From the NCBI RefSeq assembly GCF_900090325.1, contig NZ_FMHW01000002.1:7560578-7624577 (forward strand): a DNA stretch of 64,000 nucleotides. The letters run 5' to 3'. The stretch is from Micromonospora pallida. Its GTDB lineage: Bacteria > Actinomycetota > Actinomycetes > Mycobacteriales > Micromonosporaceae. Positions 27,200-35,780 of this stretch are shown here, piece after piece. The position numbers were made by a program, and so were the translations under genes. Positions within the stretch are counted from its first letter, which is position 1. Each line of letters opens with the position of its first letter. Under the pieces are notes generated by a model. The model saw nothing but the letters and a program-made list of their open reading frames with translations. It was not told the origin of the DNA and did not search any database.

Positions 27200-28009
27200 A
27201 TGAGCGTGACCCAGCAGACCCGGCGGGAGTCGGCCCGGCCGGCCCTGCCCCGGGTGCCGGCACTGACCGTCCTGTCGTACCACCTGGTCGGCTACCGGCG
27301 CACCTGGCGGGCGAGCGTCTTCTCGTCGTTCCTGCTGCCGGTGCTCACCGTGCTCGGCTTCGGCGTGGGGGTCGGCGCGTACGTCGACCAGGGCGTCGGC
27401 GGGGTGAGCTACCTGCACTGGATCCTGCCCGGCCTGGTCGCCTCGACCGCCTTCCAGGTCGCGGTCGGCGAGTCGACCTGGCCGGTGTACGGCAACTTCC
27501 AGTGGACCAAGCTCTACTACGCGCAGAGCGCGGCCCCGCTGCGGGTCGGCGACATCCTCGGAGGCCACCTGATCTTCGTACTGTTCCGGGTGTTCACCGC
27601 CGCCGTCGCGTTCCTGCTCGTCGCGGCGGTGTTCGGCGCGGTGCGGTCGGTGTGGGCGCTGGCCGCCCTGCCGGTCGTGCTGCTGCTCGGCCTGGCGGTT
27701 GCCGCGCCGACCTTCGCGTACGCCGGACGGGTGCCGGGCGACAGCTACCTCGCGCTGCTGTTCCGGTTCGCGGTGATTCCGGCGACCCTGTTCGCCGGAG
27801 TGTTCTTCCCGGTCGAGTCGCTGCCGGTCGGCCTGCGCTGGTTGGCGTACCTCACCCCGCTCTGGCACGGCGTGGACCTGTGCCGGGCCGCCGTGCTCGG
27901 GGTGGCCCCCCAGTGGTCGGCCACCGGGCACCTGCTCTACCTCGCCGCCTGGGCCCTGGCCGGGTGGGCGCTGGCCCGGCGCGTGTTCCACCGCACACTC
28001 GTCGTCTAG
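27200..28009 (+). CDS. ABC-2 type permease, NodJ-like, first copy
   Basis: Protein of 269 residues with six transmembrane helices in the ABC-2 arrangement; starts at ATG 27200, seventeen bases after the ATPase stop. The segment VFFPVESLPVGLRWLAYLTPLWHGVDLCR is the NodJ/DrrB signature region before the last helix. It should form the membrane channel with the neighbouring permease and the upstream ATPase. Confidence 0.88.
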   Translation: MSVTQQTRRESARPALPRVPALTVLSYHLVGYRRTWRASVFSSFLLPVLTVLGFGVGVGAYVDQGVGGVSYLHWILPGLVASTAFQVAVGESTWPVYGNFQWTKLYYAQSAAPLRVGDILGGHLIFVLFRVFTAAVAFLLVAAVFGAVRSVWALAALPVVLLLGLAVAAPTFAYAGRVPGDSYLALLFRFAVIPATLFAGVFFPVESLPVGLRWLAYLTPLWHGVDLCRAAVLGVAPQWSATGHLLYLAAWALAGWALARRVFHRTLVV

Positions 28010-28019
28010 GGAGGGCCCC

Positions 28020-28829
28020 GTGGTCACTCTGGTGCTGCCCCGGCTGGTCGACGTCGGGGCCGCCGCCCGCCGGTCGGTCTCGGTCACCGAGCGCAACATC
28101 GCCACGCTCAGTACGGCGTACTGGCTGGTGCTCGTCTCCGGGTTCCTGGAGCCGGTGTTGTACCTCTTCTCGATCGGGGTCGGGGTGGGGGCGCTGGTCG
28201 GCGACTTCACCCTCCCCGACGGGCGGGTCGTGTCGTACGCGACGTTCGTCGCCCCGGCGCTGCTCGCCTCGTCGGCGATGAGCGGGGCGCTCGCCGAGAC
28301 CACCTTCAACTTCTTCGGGAAGATGAAGTACCTGAAGCTGTACGACGGGGTGATCGCCACCCCCGTGCAGCCGTTCGAGATCGCCCTCGGCGAGCTGGCC
28401 TGGGCGATGCTGCGCGGGTCGCTCTACTCCGCGGCGTTCCTCGTGGTGATGGTGACGATGGACCTGACCACCGTGGCCCGGGCGGTCACGACGCTGCCGG
28501 CGGCGCTGCTGGTCGGCTTCGCGTTCGGCGCGCTGGGCATGACCGTCGCCAGCTTCATGCGCAGTTGGCAGGACTTCGACCTGCTCGGGTCCGTGCAGTT
28601 CACCCTCTTCCTCTTCTCCGGCACGTTCGTTCCGGCGCAGGCGTATCCGGACCTGCTGCGCTGGGTGGTGGAGGTGACCCCGCTCTACCGGTCGGTGCAC
28701 CTGCTCCGGGACGCGGCGCTCGGCACTGGCGGTGGGGGCTGGCTGGTCGACGTGCTCTACCTGGTCGGCTTGACGGTGCTGTGCCTGGTGGTGGCCTCCC
28801 GCCGGACGTCCCGCCTGCTGTACCGATAG
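28020..28829 (+). CDS. ABC-2 type permease, NodJ-like, second copy
   Basis: Also 269 residues and six helices, GTG start after GGGAGGGCCCC. It carries the family region TFVPAQAYPDLLRWVVEVTPLYRSVHLLRD. Having two equal-length, related permeases behind one ATPase suggests a heterodimeric channel that arose by duplication. Substrate not predictable. Confidence 0.88.
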   Translation: MVTLVLPRLVDVGAAARRSVSVTERNIATLSTAYWLVLVSGFLEPVLYLFSIGVGVGALVGDFTLPDGRVVSYATFVAPALLASSAMSGALAETTFNFFGKMKYLKLYDGVIATPVQPFEIALGELAWAMLRGSLYSAAFLVVMVTMDLTTVARAVTTLPAALLVGFAFGALGMTVASFMRSWQDFDLLGSVQFTLFLFSGTFVPAQAYPDLLRWVVEVTPLYRSVHLLRDAALGTGGGGWLVDVLYLVGLTVLCLVVASRRTSRLLYR

Positions 28830-28913
28830 GACGTGGCGGCCTCCGGATCGGTGGTTATCCGGGGGCGGGTCGGGGCATGACGAGGGGGAGACAGCCGACC
28901 TGAGGGAGGGGCG

Positions 28914-30365
28914 ATGGCCTCCGACGAGTCCCCCGGCCGGGGCGGGCCGCACCGCGACCGCTCCGCCACCGCCACCCGGCGCGAGCCCGCCACCGCCACC
29001 CGGCGCGAGCCCGCCACCGCCACCCGGCGCGAGCCCGCCACCGCCACCCGGCGCGAGCCCGCCACCGCGACTCGGCGCGAGCCTGACGACCTGCCCGACG
29101 CCGACGCGGCGTCGACGACCCGGCACGACGATCCGTCGCCGAGCCCCCTGGCGGGTGTGGAGTCGACCAACGGGCGGTCGTACGGACCGGTCGACCGGCA
29201 CCGGAACGGCGACGGGGCTGACCGGCACCGGAACGGCGACGGGGCTGACCGGCACCGGAACGGCGACCAGGCCGATCGGCGCCGGAACGGCGACGGGTCC
29301 GACCGGCGCTGGGCGGACGGTCCGGCCGGGAACCGCCCGGCAGGGCCGGACGACGGTTCGGCCCGGAAACGGCCGGTGGGGCCGGACGACGGACCGGACA
29401 GTCCGACCCAGCTCTCCGGGACGGGCTGGCGGGACACGCTGCGCCGGACGGGCCGGGAGTTCTCCGAGGACAGTCTGACCGACTGGGCGGCGGCGCTGAC
29501 CTACTACGGCGTGCTCTCGATCTTTCCCGGCCTGCTGGTGCTGATCTCGCTGCTCGGGCTGCTCGGCGAGAGCGCCACGAACGAGATCCGGGACACGGTC
29601 GCCGACGCGGTGCCGGAGCAGAACGTCCAGCGGATCATCGAAGGGGCCATCGACCAGGCGAGCGCCTCTGGCGGCCTAGCCAGCGTGGCGGCCGTACTCG
29701 GTCTGCTCGCCGCCTTCTGGTCGGCCTCCGGCTACGTCGCGGCGTTCATGCGCGCCTCCAACGCCATCTACGACGTGCCGGAGGGGCGGCCGATCTGGAA
29801 GACCCTGCCGATCCGGGTCGGCGTGACCGCCGTGATCGGGGTGATGCTGCTGGCCAGCGCGGTGATCGTGGTCTTCACCGGACGGTTGGCCGAGGCGGCG
29901 GGGGACGCGATCGGGCTCGGCTCGACGGCGGTCACGGTGTGGAACATCGCCAAGTGGCCGGTGCTGCTGGTGCTGGTCAGCCTGATGTTCGCGCTCCTCT
30001 ACTGGGCCTCGCCGAACGCGCGGCACGGCGGATTCCGCTGGGTCAGTCCGGGCGGCGTGCTGGCGGTGGTGCTCTGGCTGGTCATCTCGGGCCTGTTCGC
30101 GCTCTACGTGAGCAACTTCGGCTCGTACAACAAGACGTACGGGGCCTTGGCCGGCGTGATCGTCTTCCTGATCTGGCTCTGGCTGACCAACATCGCCATC
30201 CTGCTCGGGGCCGAATTCGACGCCGAACTCGAACGCAGTCGGGCGATCGCCGCCGGGCACTCTCCGGAGGAGGAGCCCTACGTCGAGCTGCGCGACGACC
30301 GGAAGCTGCGCAAGAAGGCCCGGAAGCGGGACCGGGAGCAGGGGCGCGAGCCGCACACCCGCTGA
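28914..30365 (+). CDS. YihY/BrkB family membrane protein with repetitive N-terminus
   Basis: Protein of 483 residues, start at ATG 28914 after GAGGGAGGGGCG. The first 165 residues are hydrophilic and built of short repeats (five copies of an eight-residue ATATRREP unit, then four copies of a nine-residue DRHRNGDGA-like unit). From about 185 the YihY/BrkB core begins (SLTDWAAALTYYGVLSIFPGLLVL), with six transmembrane helices and the usual charged tail. The function of this family is unsettled despite the old 'ribonuclease BN' label. The repeat-rich extension is likely cytoplasmic. Confidence 0.85.
   Translation: MASDESPGRGGPHRDRSATATRREPATATRREPATATRREPATATRREPATATRREPDDLPDADAASTTRHDDPSPSPLAGVESTNGRSYGPVDRHRNGDGADRHRNGDGADRHRNGDQADRRRNGDGSDRRWADGPAGNRPAGPDDGSARKRPVGPDDGPDSPTQLSGTGWRDTLRRTGREFSEDSLTDWAAALTYYGVLSIFPGLLVLISLLGLLGESATNEIRDTVADAVPEQNVQRIIEGAIDQASASGGLASVAAVLGLLAAFWSASGYVAAFMRASNAIYDVPEGRPIWKTLPIRVGVTAVIGVMLLASAVIVVFTGRLAEAAGDAIGLGSTAVTVWNIAKWPVLLVLVSLMFALLYWASPNARHGGFRWVSPGGVLAVVLWLVISGLFALYVSNFGSYNKTYGALAGVIVFLIWLWLTNIAILLGAEFDAELERSRAIAAGHSPEEEPYVELRDDRKLRKKARKRDREQGREPHTR
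28965..29084 (+). repeat. Five 24-base tandem repeats inside the YihY gene
   Basis: Units start at 28965, 28989, 29013, 29037 and 29061; the first four are identical and the fifth has a few changes. The unit length is a multiple of three, so copy-number change keeps frame. Each encodes ATATRREP. Confidence 0.95.
29193..29300 (+). repeat. Four 27-base tandem repeats inside the YihY gene
   Basis: Units start at 29193, 29220, 29247 and 29274; the first three are nearly identical and the fourth degenerate. Each encodes a nine-residue DRHRNGDGA-like unit, again frame-neutral. Confidence 0.9.
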
Positions 30366-30508
30366 CGCTCCGCACTTCCACCACCCCGCCCGTCCCGAAT
30401 GCCCGCGCCGCCCCCGCCGCGCCCCGTGGCGGGGGCGGTTCCGTGGTGGATACGGGCAGGTCGGGGGCGGTGCGGCGTTACCAGCAGGTTTCCTCGGCTT
30501 GACCGAAT

Positions 30509-30584
30509 CTTTTGTTCAGGTCGACAAAAGTTTGCGCTAGATCGGCCGAAGCTCTGGACACGCGATGCGTAACCCTCCTACTGT
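30509..30584 (+). promoter_or_regulatory. Promoter and probable ROK operator upstream of the ROK gene
   Basis: A palindrome with arms CTTTTGT (30509-30515) and ACAAAAG (30524-30530) precedes a promoter with -35 TGGACA (30555-30560), an 18-base spacer and -10 TACTGT (30579-30584). The block CTTTT ... AAGTT ... GAAGCT-TGGACAC ... AACCC recurs with identical spacing before the PQQ-type dehydrogenase gene at 37663-37737. Autoregulation by the ROK protein is the simplest reading. The rest of the 269-base gap (30366-30634) holds no gene. Confidence 0.6.
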
Positions 30585-30634
30585 GACGGGCACAACACGA
30601 CGACGTGACGTCGATGTGAACGGCTTGAAGTGAG

Positions 30635-31822
30635 GTGAGTCCGGTGCGGAAGGCCCATCCCCTGCACCTGCGACTGCTGTGGTTACTCCGCGACGAAGGT
30701 CCGCTCTCCCGGGCCGAACTCGCCGACCGTCTCCAGATCCCGCGCCCGCGCCTGCTCGCCGAACTGGAACGGCTGGTCGCCCTCGGCTACGTGGCCGAGG
30801 CCGGCCTGGCCAAGTCCCGGGGCGGTCGTCGGTCCACCCTGGTCGAGCTGGACCCGCGGCTGCGGTTCGCCGCAGTGGACATGGGCGCCAGCTCGATCGA
30901 CGTCGAGGTGGTCAACGGCCGGCTCGAACCGGTCGCGGCCTACGCCGAGCAGGCCGACATCCGCTCCGGGCCGAAGGCCACCCTGCACCGGGTCAACGAG
31001 TTGCTGCACAAGGCGCGGGCCGACGGGGCGTACGAGCGGCTCGACGCGATCGGCGTCGGGGTGCCCGGCCCGGTGAGCTTCCGCGACGGGGTGCCGGTCT
31101 CCCCGCCGATCATGCCGGGCTGGGACCGGTTCCCGGTCCGGGAACTGCTCACCCGCGAGCACGGCTGCCCGGCGGTGGTCGACAACGACGTCAACATCAT
31201 GGCGATCGGTGAGCGGCACGGCGGGGTGGCCCACTCGGTGGACGACTTCCTCTTCGTCAAGATCGGTACGGGAATAGGGTGCGGCATCTTCCTCGGCGGT
31301 GAGGTCTACCGGGGCAGCGACGGGTGTGCCGGCGACATCGGCCACATCCAGGCCGAGCCACACGGTCCGGTGTGCTCCTGCGGCAACGTCGGTTGCCTGG
31401 AGGCGCTGTTCAGCGGCGCGGCACTGGCCAAGGACGCGACCGCCGCCGCGCGCAGCGGCACCTCCCCGGCGTTGGCCGAGCGACTCGCCGCCCGGGGCCG
31501 GGTCACCGCGCTCGACGTCGCCGAGGGGGCCGGCGAGGGGGACGTGACCTGCATCCAGCTCATCCGGGAGGGCGGGCGGCGGCTGGGCGGTGTGCTCGCC
31601 GGGCTGGTCAGCTTCGCCAACCCGTCGATGATCGTGATCGGCGGGGGGTTGGCCCAACTCGGCCACATCCTGCTCGCCGAGATCCGCAGTGTCGTCTACC
31701 GCCGGTCGCTGCCACTGGCCACCGGCAACCTGCCGGTGGTCCTTTCCGAACTCGGCCCTCGGGCCGGGGTGGCCGGCGCGGCGGTGCTCGCCAGCGACGT
31801 CGCCTTCCTGGAGGCGTCGTGA
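30635..31822 (+). CDS. ROK-family transcriptional repressor
   Basis: Protein of 395 residues. An N-terminal winged helix (residues 10-60: HLRLLWLLRDEGPLSRAELADRLQIPRPRL) is followed by a ROK sugar-kinase fold: VDMGASSIDVEV, GVGVPGPVS, DNDVNIMAIGE, KIGTGIGCGIFLGGEVYRGSDGCAGDIGHI. The zinc-binding cysteine cluster CSCGNVGCLEAL is present. ROK regulators respond to sugars. The start may be GTG 30635 or GTG 30644, which has a better-spaced GAGGTGAG. Codon 17 (counted from 30635) is a rare TTA. The stop overlaps the next start as GTGA. Confidence 0.9.
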   Translation: MSPVRKAHPLHLRLLWLLRDEGPLSRAELADRLQIPRPRLLAELERLVALGYVAEAGLAKSRGGRRSTLVELDPRLRFAAVDMGASSIDVEVVNGRLEPVAAYAEQADIRSGPKATLHRVNELLHKARADGAYERLDAIGVGVPGPVSFRDGVPVSPPIMPGWDRFPVRELLTREHGCPAVVDNDVNIMAIGERHGGVAHSVDDFLFVKIGTGIGCGIFLGGEVYRGSDGCAGDIGHIQAEPHGPVCSCGNVGCLEALFSGAALAKDATAAARSGTSPALAERLAARGRVTALDVAEGAGEGDVTCIQLIREGGRRLGGVLAGLVSFANPSMIVIGGGLAQLGHILLAEIRSVVYRRSLPLATGNLPVVLSELGPRAGVAGAAVLASDVAFLEAS

Positions 31823-33456
31823 GCACCGGCGCCGGGCCGGAACCCCGGCGCGCGAGCACCGAGGTCGGATCGGAGCACGTGAGCACCGGTGCCGGGCCGG
31901 CACCCCGGCCGCTGGTCGAGGCGCCCGCCGACGCGGTCCCCGGTGACGTGGTGCTGCGGTTGACCGACGTGGTCAAGACCTTCCCCGGCGTCCGTGCTCT
32001 GGACGGGGTGCAACTGGAGGTGCGGGCGGGCGAGGTGCACTGCCTCCTCGGGCAGAACGGCGCCGGCAAGTCCACCCTGATCAAGGTGCTCGCCGGGGTG
32101 CACCGGCCGGACTCGGGGCAGGTGCAGTGGCGGGGCGAACCGGCCACCTTCGCCAATCCGCAGACCGCCATGCGCGCCGGCATCGCCACCATCTACCAGG
32201 AACTCGACCTGGTCGAGGATCTCTCCGTCGCGGAGAACGCGTTCCTGGGCCACGAGCCGCGCCGGCTCGGCTTCGTCCGCCGGGGCCAGATGGCCCGGCG
32301 GACCCGGGAGATCCTGGGCCGCCTCGGCCATCCGGAGATCCCGCCGGGCCGGCTGGTCCGCGCGCTGCCGGCGGCCGGCAAGCAGGTCGTCAGCATGGCC
32401 CGCGCACTCTCCCACGAGGCCCGACTGATCATCATGGACGAGCCGAGCGCGGTGCTCGCCCACGACGAGGTCGGCAACCTCTTCCGGATCATCCGGGAAC
32501 TCACCGCCCAGGGCATCGCGGTCATCTACATCTCCCACCGGCTGGAGGAGATCCGCGAGATCGGCGACCGGGTCACCGTCCTCAAGGACGGCCGGACGAC
32601 CGCGGCGAACCTGCCCGCCCGGGACACCCCCACCCGGGACCTGGTCAGCCGGATGACCGGCCGGACCATCGAGTACGTCTTCCCCGACCGTCCCGCTGCC
32701 GAGGCGGGCGGGGAGCTGCTCCGGGTGGCCGGGCTCAGCCGGGCGGGCGAGTTCGCCGACGTGTCGCTGAGCGTCCGGGCCGGGGAGATCGTCGGGATCG
32801 CTGGGCTGGTCGGCTCGGGCCGGTCGGAGCTGCTGGAGACCATCTTCGGCGCCCGCCACGCGGACGCCGGCACGGTCAGCGTGGCCGGCCGTTCCGTACG
32901 GCCGGGCAGCGTCGGCGCGGCGGTCCGCGCCGGCATGGGGATGGCCCCGGAAGAGCGGAAGAGCCAGGCGCTCCTGCTCGGCGAGCCGATCTACCGCAAC
33001 GTCACACTGGCCACCTTCAGCCGGTACGCGCGGCTGGGCTTCACCGACACCGGCCGGGAACGGGCCGAGGCGGACCGGATCGCCGACGTGCTCGACCTGC
33101 GCCCCCGGGACGTGCGCCGCCCGGTGCGTACCCTCTCCGGCGGCAACCAGCAGAAGGTGGTGGTCGGGCGCTGGCTGCTCGGCGACACCCGGCTGCTGCT
33201 GCTCGACGAGCCGACCCGGGGCGTGGACGTGGGCGCGCGGGCCGAGCTGTACCAGGTGATCCGGCAGCTCGCGGCCCGGGGCGTCGGGGTGCTGCTGGTC
33301 TCCAGCGAGGTCCCCGAGGTGCTCGGTCTGGCCGACCGGGTGCTGGTGATGCGGGAAGGGCGGGTCGTGCGCGAGGCGCCGGCCGGCGAACTGGACGAGA
33401 ACACCGTGCTCGACCTCGTCATGGCGGGGTCCCTCCTGGAAGGCACGCCGGCATGA
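31819..33456 (+). CDS. Sugar ABC importer ATPase, RbsA-like (two ATPase domains)
   Basis: Protein of 545 residues from GTG 31819, coupled to the ROK stop. First ATPase domain: Walker A LLGQNGAGKSTLIK, Walker B LIIMDEPSAVL, IYISHRLEEI. Second: GLVGSGRSELLETIFG, signature LSGGNQQKVVVGRWL, LLLLDEPTRGVDVGA. This tandem layout is that of monosaccharide importers (CUT2). The first domain has ALPAAGKQVVSMARAL where LSxGQ would be expected, as is common in RbsA. A 30-base segment is repeated 60 bases on (31879), offering a second GTG start 20 codons downstream. Confidence 0.92.
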   Translation: MSTGAGPEPRRASTEVGSEHVSTGAGPAPRPLVEAPADAVPGDVVLRLTDVVKTFPGVRALDGVQLEVRAGEVHCLLGQNGAGKSTLIKVLAGVHRPDSGQVQWRGEPATFANPQTAMRAGIATIYQELDLVEDLSVAENAFLGHEPRRLGFVRRGQMARRTREILGRLGHPEIPPGRLVRALPAAGKQVVSMARALSHEARLIIMDEPSAVLAHDEVGNLFRIIRELTAQGIAVIYISHRLEEIREIGDRVTVLKDGRTTAANLPARDTPTRDLVSRMTGRTIEYVFPDRPAAEAGGELLRVAGLSRAGEFADVSLSVRAGEIVGIAGLVGSGRSELLETIFGARHADAGTVSVAGRSVRPGSVGAAVRAGMGMAPEERKSQALLLGEPIYRNVTLATFSRYARLGFTDTGRERAEADRIADVLDLRPRDVRRPVRTLSGGNQQKVVVGRWLLGDTRLLLLDEPTRGVDVGARAELYQVIRQLAARGVGVLLVSSEVPEVLGLADRVLVMREGRVVREAPAGELDENTVLDLVMAGSLLEGTPA

Positions 33457-33496
33457 ACGGATGCAGCGGCCAGACACGCACAAGCGAGGCGACGGC

Positions 33497-34594
33497 ATGA
33501 GCGACGCGACAGGCACCACCACCCCGGACCGGCCGGCCGACCTGCCGGCACAGTCGCCCCCGGTCCACAAGGCGGACAGCGGACGGGGCGCTCCCTCGTT
33601 CTGGCGCGGTGAGAACGGCGAGGGCGCCCGCCGCAATCTCGGCCTGATCGCCGTGCTGGTCGCGTTGGTGATCATCGGGATCGCCACCCGCCCCGACCTC
33701 TACGGCGACTCCACCTGGGTCTGGAACAACATCCTCACCATCCTCAAGCTGGCCTCGGTGGTCGGTGTGGTGACGGTGGGCATGACCTTCGTGATCATCG
33801 GCGGGGGCATCGACCTCTCGGTCGGGGCGATCGTCGCGCTGGCCGGGGTCTGGTGCACCACCGTCGCCACCCAGAGCTACGGCGCGGGCGGCATGATCTT
33901 CAGCGCGCTCACCGTCGGCCTGGCGGTCGGCCTGGTCAACGGCCTGCTCGTGTCGTACGGCCGGCTGGTGCCCTTCATCGCCACCCTGGCGATGATGGTC
34001 GCCGCCCGGGGCCTGGCGGCGGAGATCTCCGACAAGCAGACCCAGGTGTCGAGCAACGCCACCATCAACGGCATCGCCAGCACCAACCTGCTCGGCATCC
34101 CGCTGCTGGTGTACATCCTCGCCGCGGTGGTCATTGCCGGCTGGGTGCTGCTCAACCGCACCACCTTCGGCCGGCGCACCGTCGCCGTCGGCGGCAACCC
34201 GGAGGCGGCCCGGCTGGCCGGCATCAACGTCAAGCGGCACACCCTGCTGCTCTACGCGCTCTCCGGGCTCTGCTGCGGCATCGCCGCCATCATGCTCACC
34301 TCGCAGGCCACCTCGGCCCAGGCGGCCATGGCCAACCTCTACGAACTGGACGCGATCGCCGCCGCGATCATCGGCGGGACGCTGCTCAGCGGCGGGCGGG
34401 GCACCATCGTCGGCTCCCTGCTCGGCGTGATCATCTTCTCCACCATCACCAACCTGTTCGCCATCAACGGGCTCTCCACCGAGGCCCAGAACATGGTCAA
34501 GGGCGGCATCATCGTCGCCGCGGTCCTGGTCCAGCAGGTCCAGTTCCGCACTCTCTCGCAGTTCCTCAGTCGCAACCGGACGACCACCACCTGA
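33497..34594 (+). CDS. Sugar ABC importer permease, RbsC-like
   Basis: Protein of 365 residues (ATG 33497). A hydrophilic Pro/Ser/Thr-rich start of about 45 residues precedes eight to ten transmembrane helices with the BPD_transp_2 signatures GMTFVIIGGGIDLSVGAIVALAG, GRRTVAVGGNPEAARLAGINV and IIGGTLLSGGRGTIVGSLLGV. It forms the membrane channel of a CUT2-type monosaccharide importer with the ATPase upstream and the binding protein downstream. Confidence 0.93.
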   Translation: MSDATGTTTPDRPADLPAQSPPVHKADSGRGAPSFWRGENGEGARRNLGLIAVLVALVIIGIATRPDLYGDSTWVWNNILTILKLASVVGVVTVGMTFVIIGGGIDLSVGAIVALAGVWCTTVATQSYGAGGMIFSALTVGLAVGLVNGLLVSYGRLVPFIATLAMMVAARGLAAEISDKQTQVSSNATINGIASTNLLGIPLLVYILAAVVIAGWVLLNRTTFGRRTVAVGGNPEAARLAGINVKRHTLLLYALSGLCCGIAAIMLTSQATSAQAAMANLYELDAIAAAIIGGTLLSGGRGTIVGSLLGVIIFSTITNLFAINGLSTEAQNMVKGGIIVAAVLVQQVQFRTLSQFLSRNRTTTT

Positions 34595-34716
34595 CCCGGC
34601 CCGACCGGCACACCACCAGCCCTGACCGGCGGCCACCGTCACACCCGACGGTGGCCGGGACAACCGCACCCCTCCGCCGGACTCCGCCACCACCCCCCCG
34701 CACCCAGGAGGTCACG

Positions 34717-35760
34717 ATGACCCAGCACCTGCCGCGCCGCCGGCTGCTGTTCGGCACGGCCGCGCTCGGCGCCGGCGCGCTCCTCGCCGGCTGCACCAGC
34801 AACGAGACCGCGCCGACCGCCGCGCAGACCAAGGCCGCCGAGTCCGGCGGCAACGCCGAGCCCGGCAAGCGCGTCACCATCGGCTTCTCCGCCCCGGCAG
34901 CCGACCACGGCTGGATCGCCGCCATCACCAACAACGCCAAGGCGCAGGCGGCCGCGTACTCCGACGTGGAGTTCAAGACGGTGGAGGCCGGCGCGGACGC
35001 GGCGGCCCAGCGGGCGGCGCTGTCCACGCTGCTGTCCCAGAAGCCCGACGTGATCGTGCTGCTGCCGCACGACGGCAAGGAACTCAACGCCTTCGGTCTG
35101 GAGGCGATGAAGGCGGGCATCCCGGTGGTCAACCTCGACCGCGCCTTCCCGGACGCCCGGGCGTACCGGACCCAGATCAAGGGCGACAACTACGGCATGG
35201 GCGTGGCCGCCGCCACGTACATCGTCGACCAGCTCCGCGCCAAGGGCGTCACCAACCCGATCATCGGCGAGATCCCCGGCATCGACTCGCTGGAACTGAC
35301 CCAGGAACGGTCGAAGGGCTTCGCCGACACCCTGACCTCGTACGGCTTCAAGGTGGCCAACCGCCGGCCGGCGGAGTTCACCGCCGACTCCGGCCAGCAG
35401 GCGGCCACCGGCCTGCTCCAGGCGCTGCCCAAGATGGACGCGCTCTGGAACCACGACGACGACCAGGGCATCGGCGTGCTGGCGGCGATCAACCAGGCCG
35501 GTCGCAAGGAGTTCTTCATGGTCGGCGGCGCCGGTTCCAAGAAGGCCATGGAGGACATCCAGGCCGACAACACCGCGCTGAAGGCGACCGTCACCTACAG
35601 CCCGTCGATGGCCTCCTCGGCTATCTCCCTGGCCCGCCTGATCGGCCAGGGCAAGGGCATGTCCGACCTGGTGGAGCTCCAGGTACCGAAGGAGATCGTG
35701 CTCGCCTCCGAGACGATCACCAAGGAGAACGCGGGCAGCTACCTCAAGCTCGGGTTCTGA
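34717..35760 (+). CDS. Sugar ABC importer substrate-binding lipoprotein, RbsB-like
   Basis: Protein of 347 residues, ATG after CAGGAGGTCACG. The N-terminus combines a twin-arginine-like stretch (PRRRLLFG) with a lipobox (LLAGC, Cys about 27), so it is exported and anchored to the membrane by lipid. The mature part is a periplasmic-binding-protein type 1 fold (VTIGFSAPAADHGWIAAIT, DVIVLLPHDG, IPVVNLDRAF, NHDDDQGIGVLAAI). It delivers a sugar to the RbsC/RbsA-like pair. Confidence 0.93.
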   Translation: MTQHLPRRRLLFGTAALGAGALLAGCTSNETAPTAAQTKAAESGGNAEPGKRVTIGFSAPAADHGWIAAITNNAKAQAAAYSDVEFKTVEAGADAAAQRAALSTLLSQKPDVIVLLPHDGKELNAFGLEAMKAGIPVVNLDRAFPDARAYRTQIKGDNYGMGVAAATYIVDQLRAKGVTNPIIGEIPGIDSLELTQERSKGFADTLTSYGFKVANRRPAEFTADSGQQAATGLLQALPKMDALWNHDDDQGIGVLAAINQAGRKEFFMVGGAGSKKAMEDIQADNTALKATVTYSPSMASSAISLARLIGQGKGMSDLVELQVPKEIVLASETITKENAGSYLKLGF

Positions 35761-35780
35761 CACACGGGGGGAGACCCACC

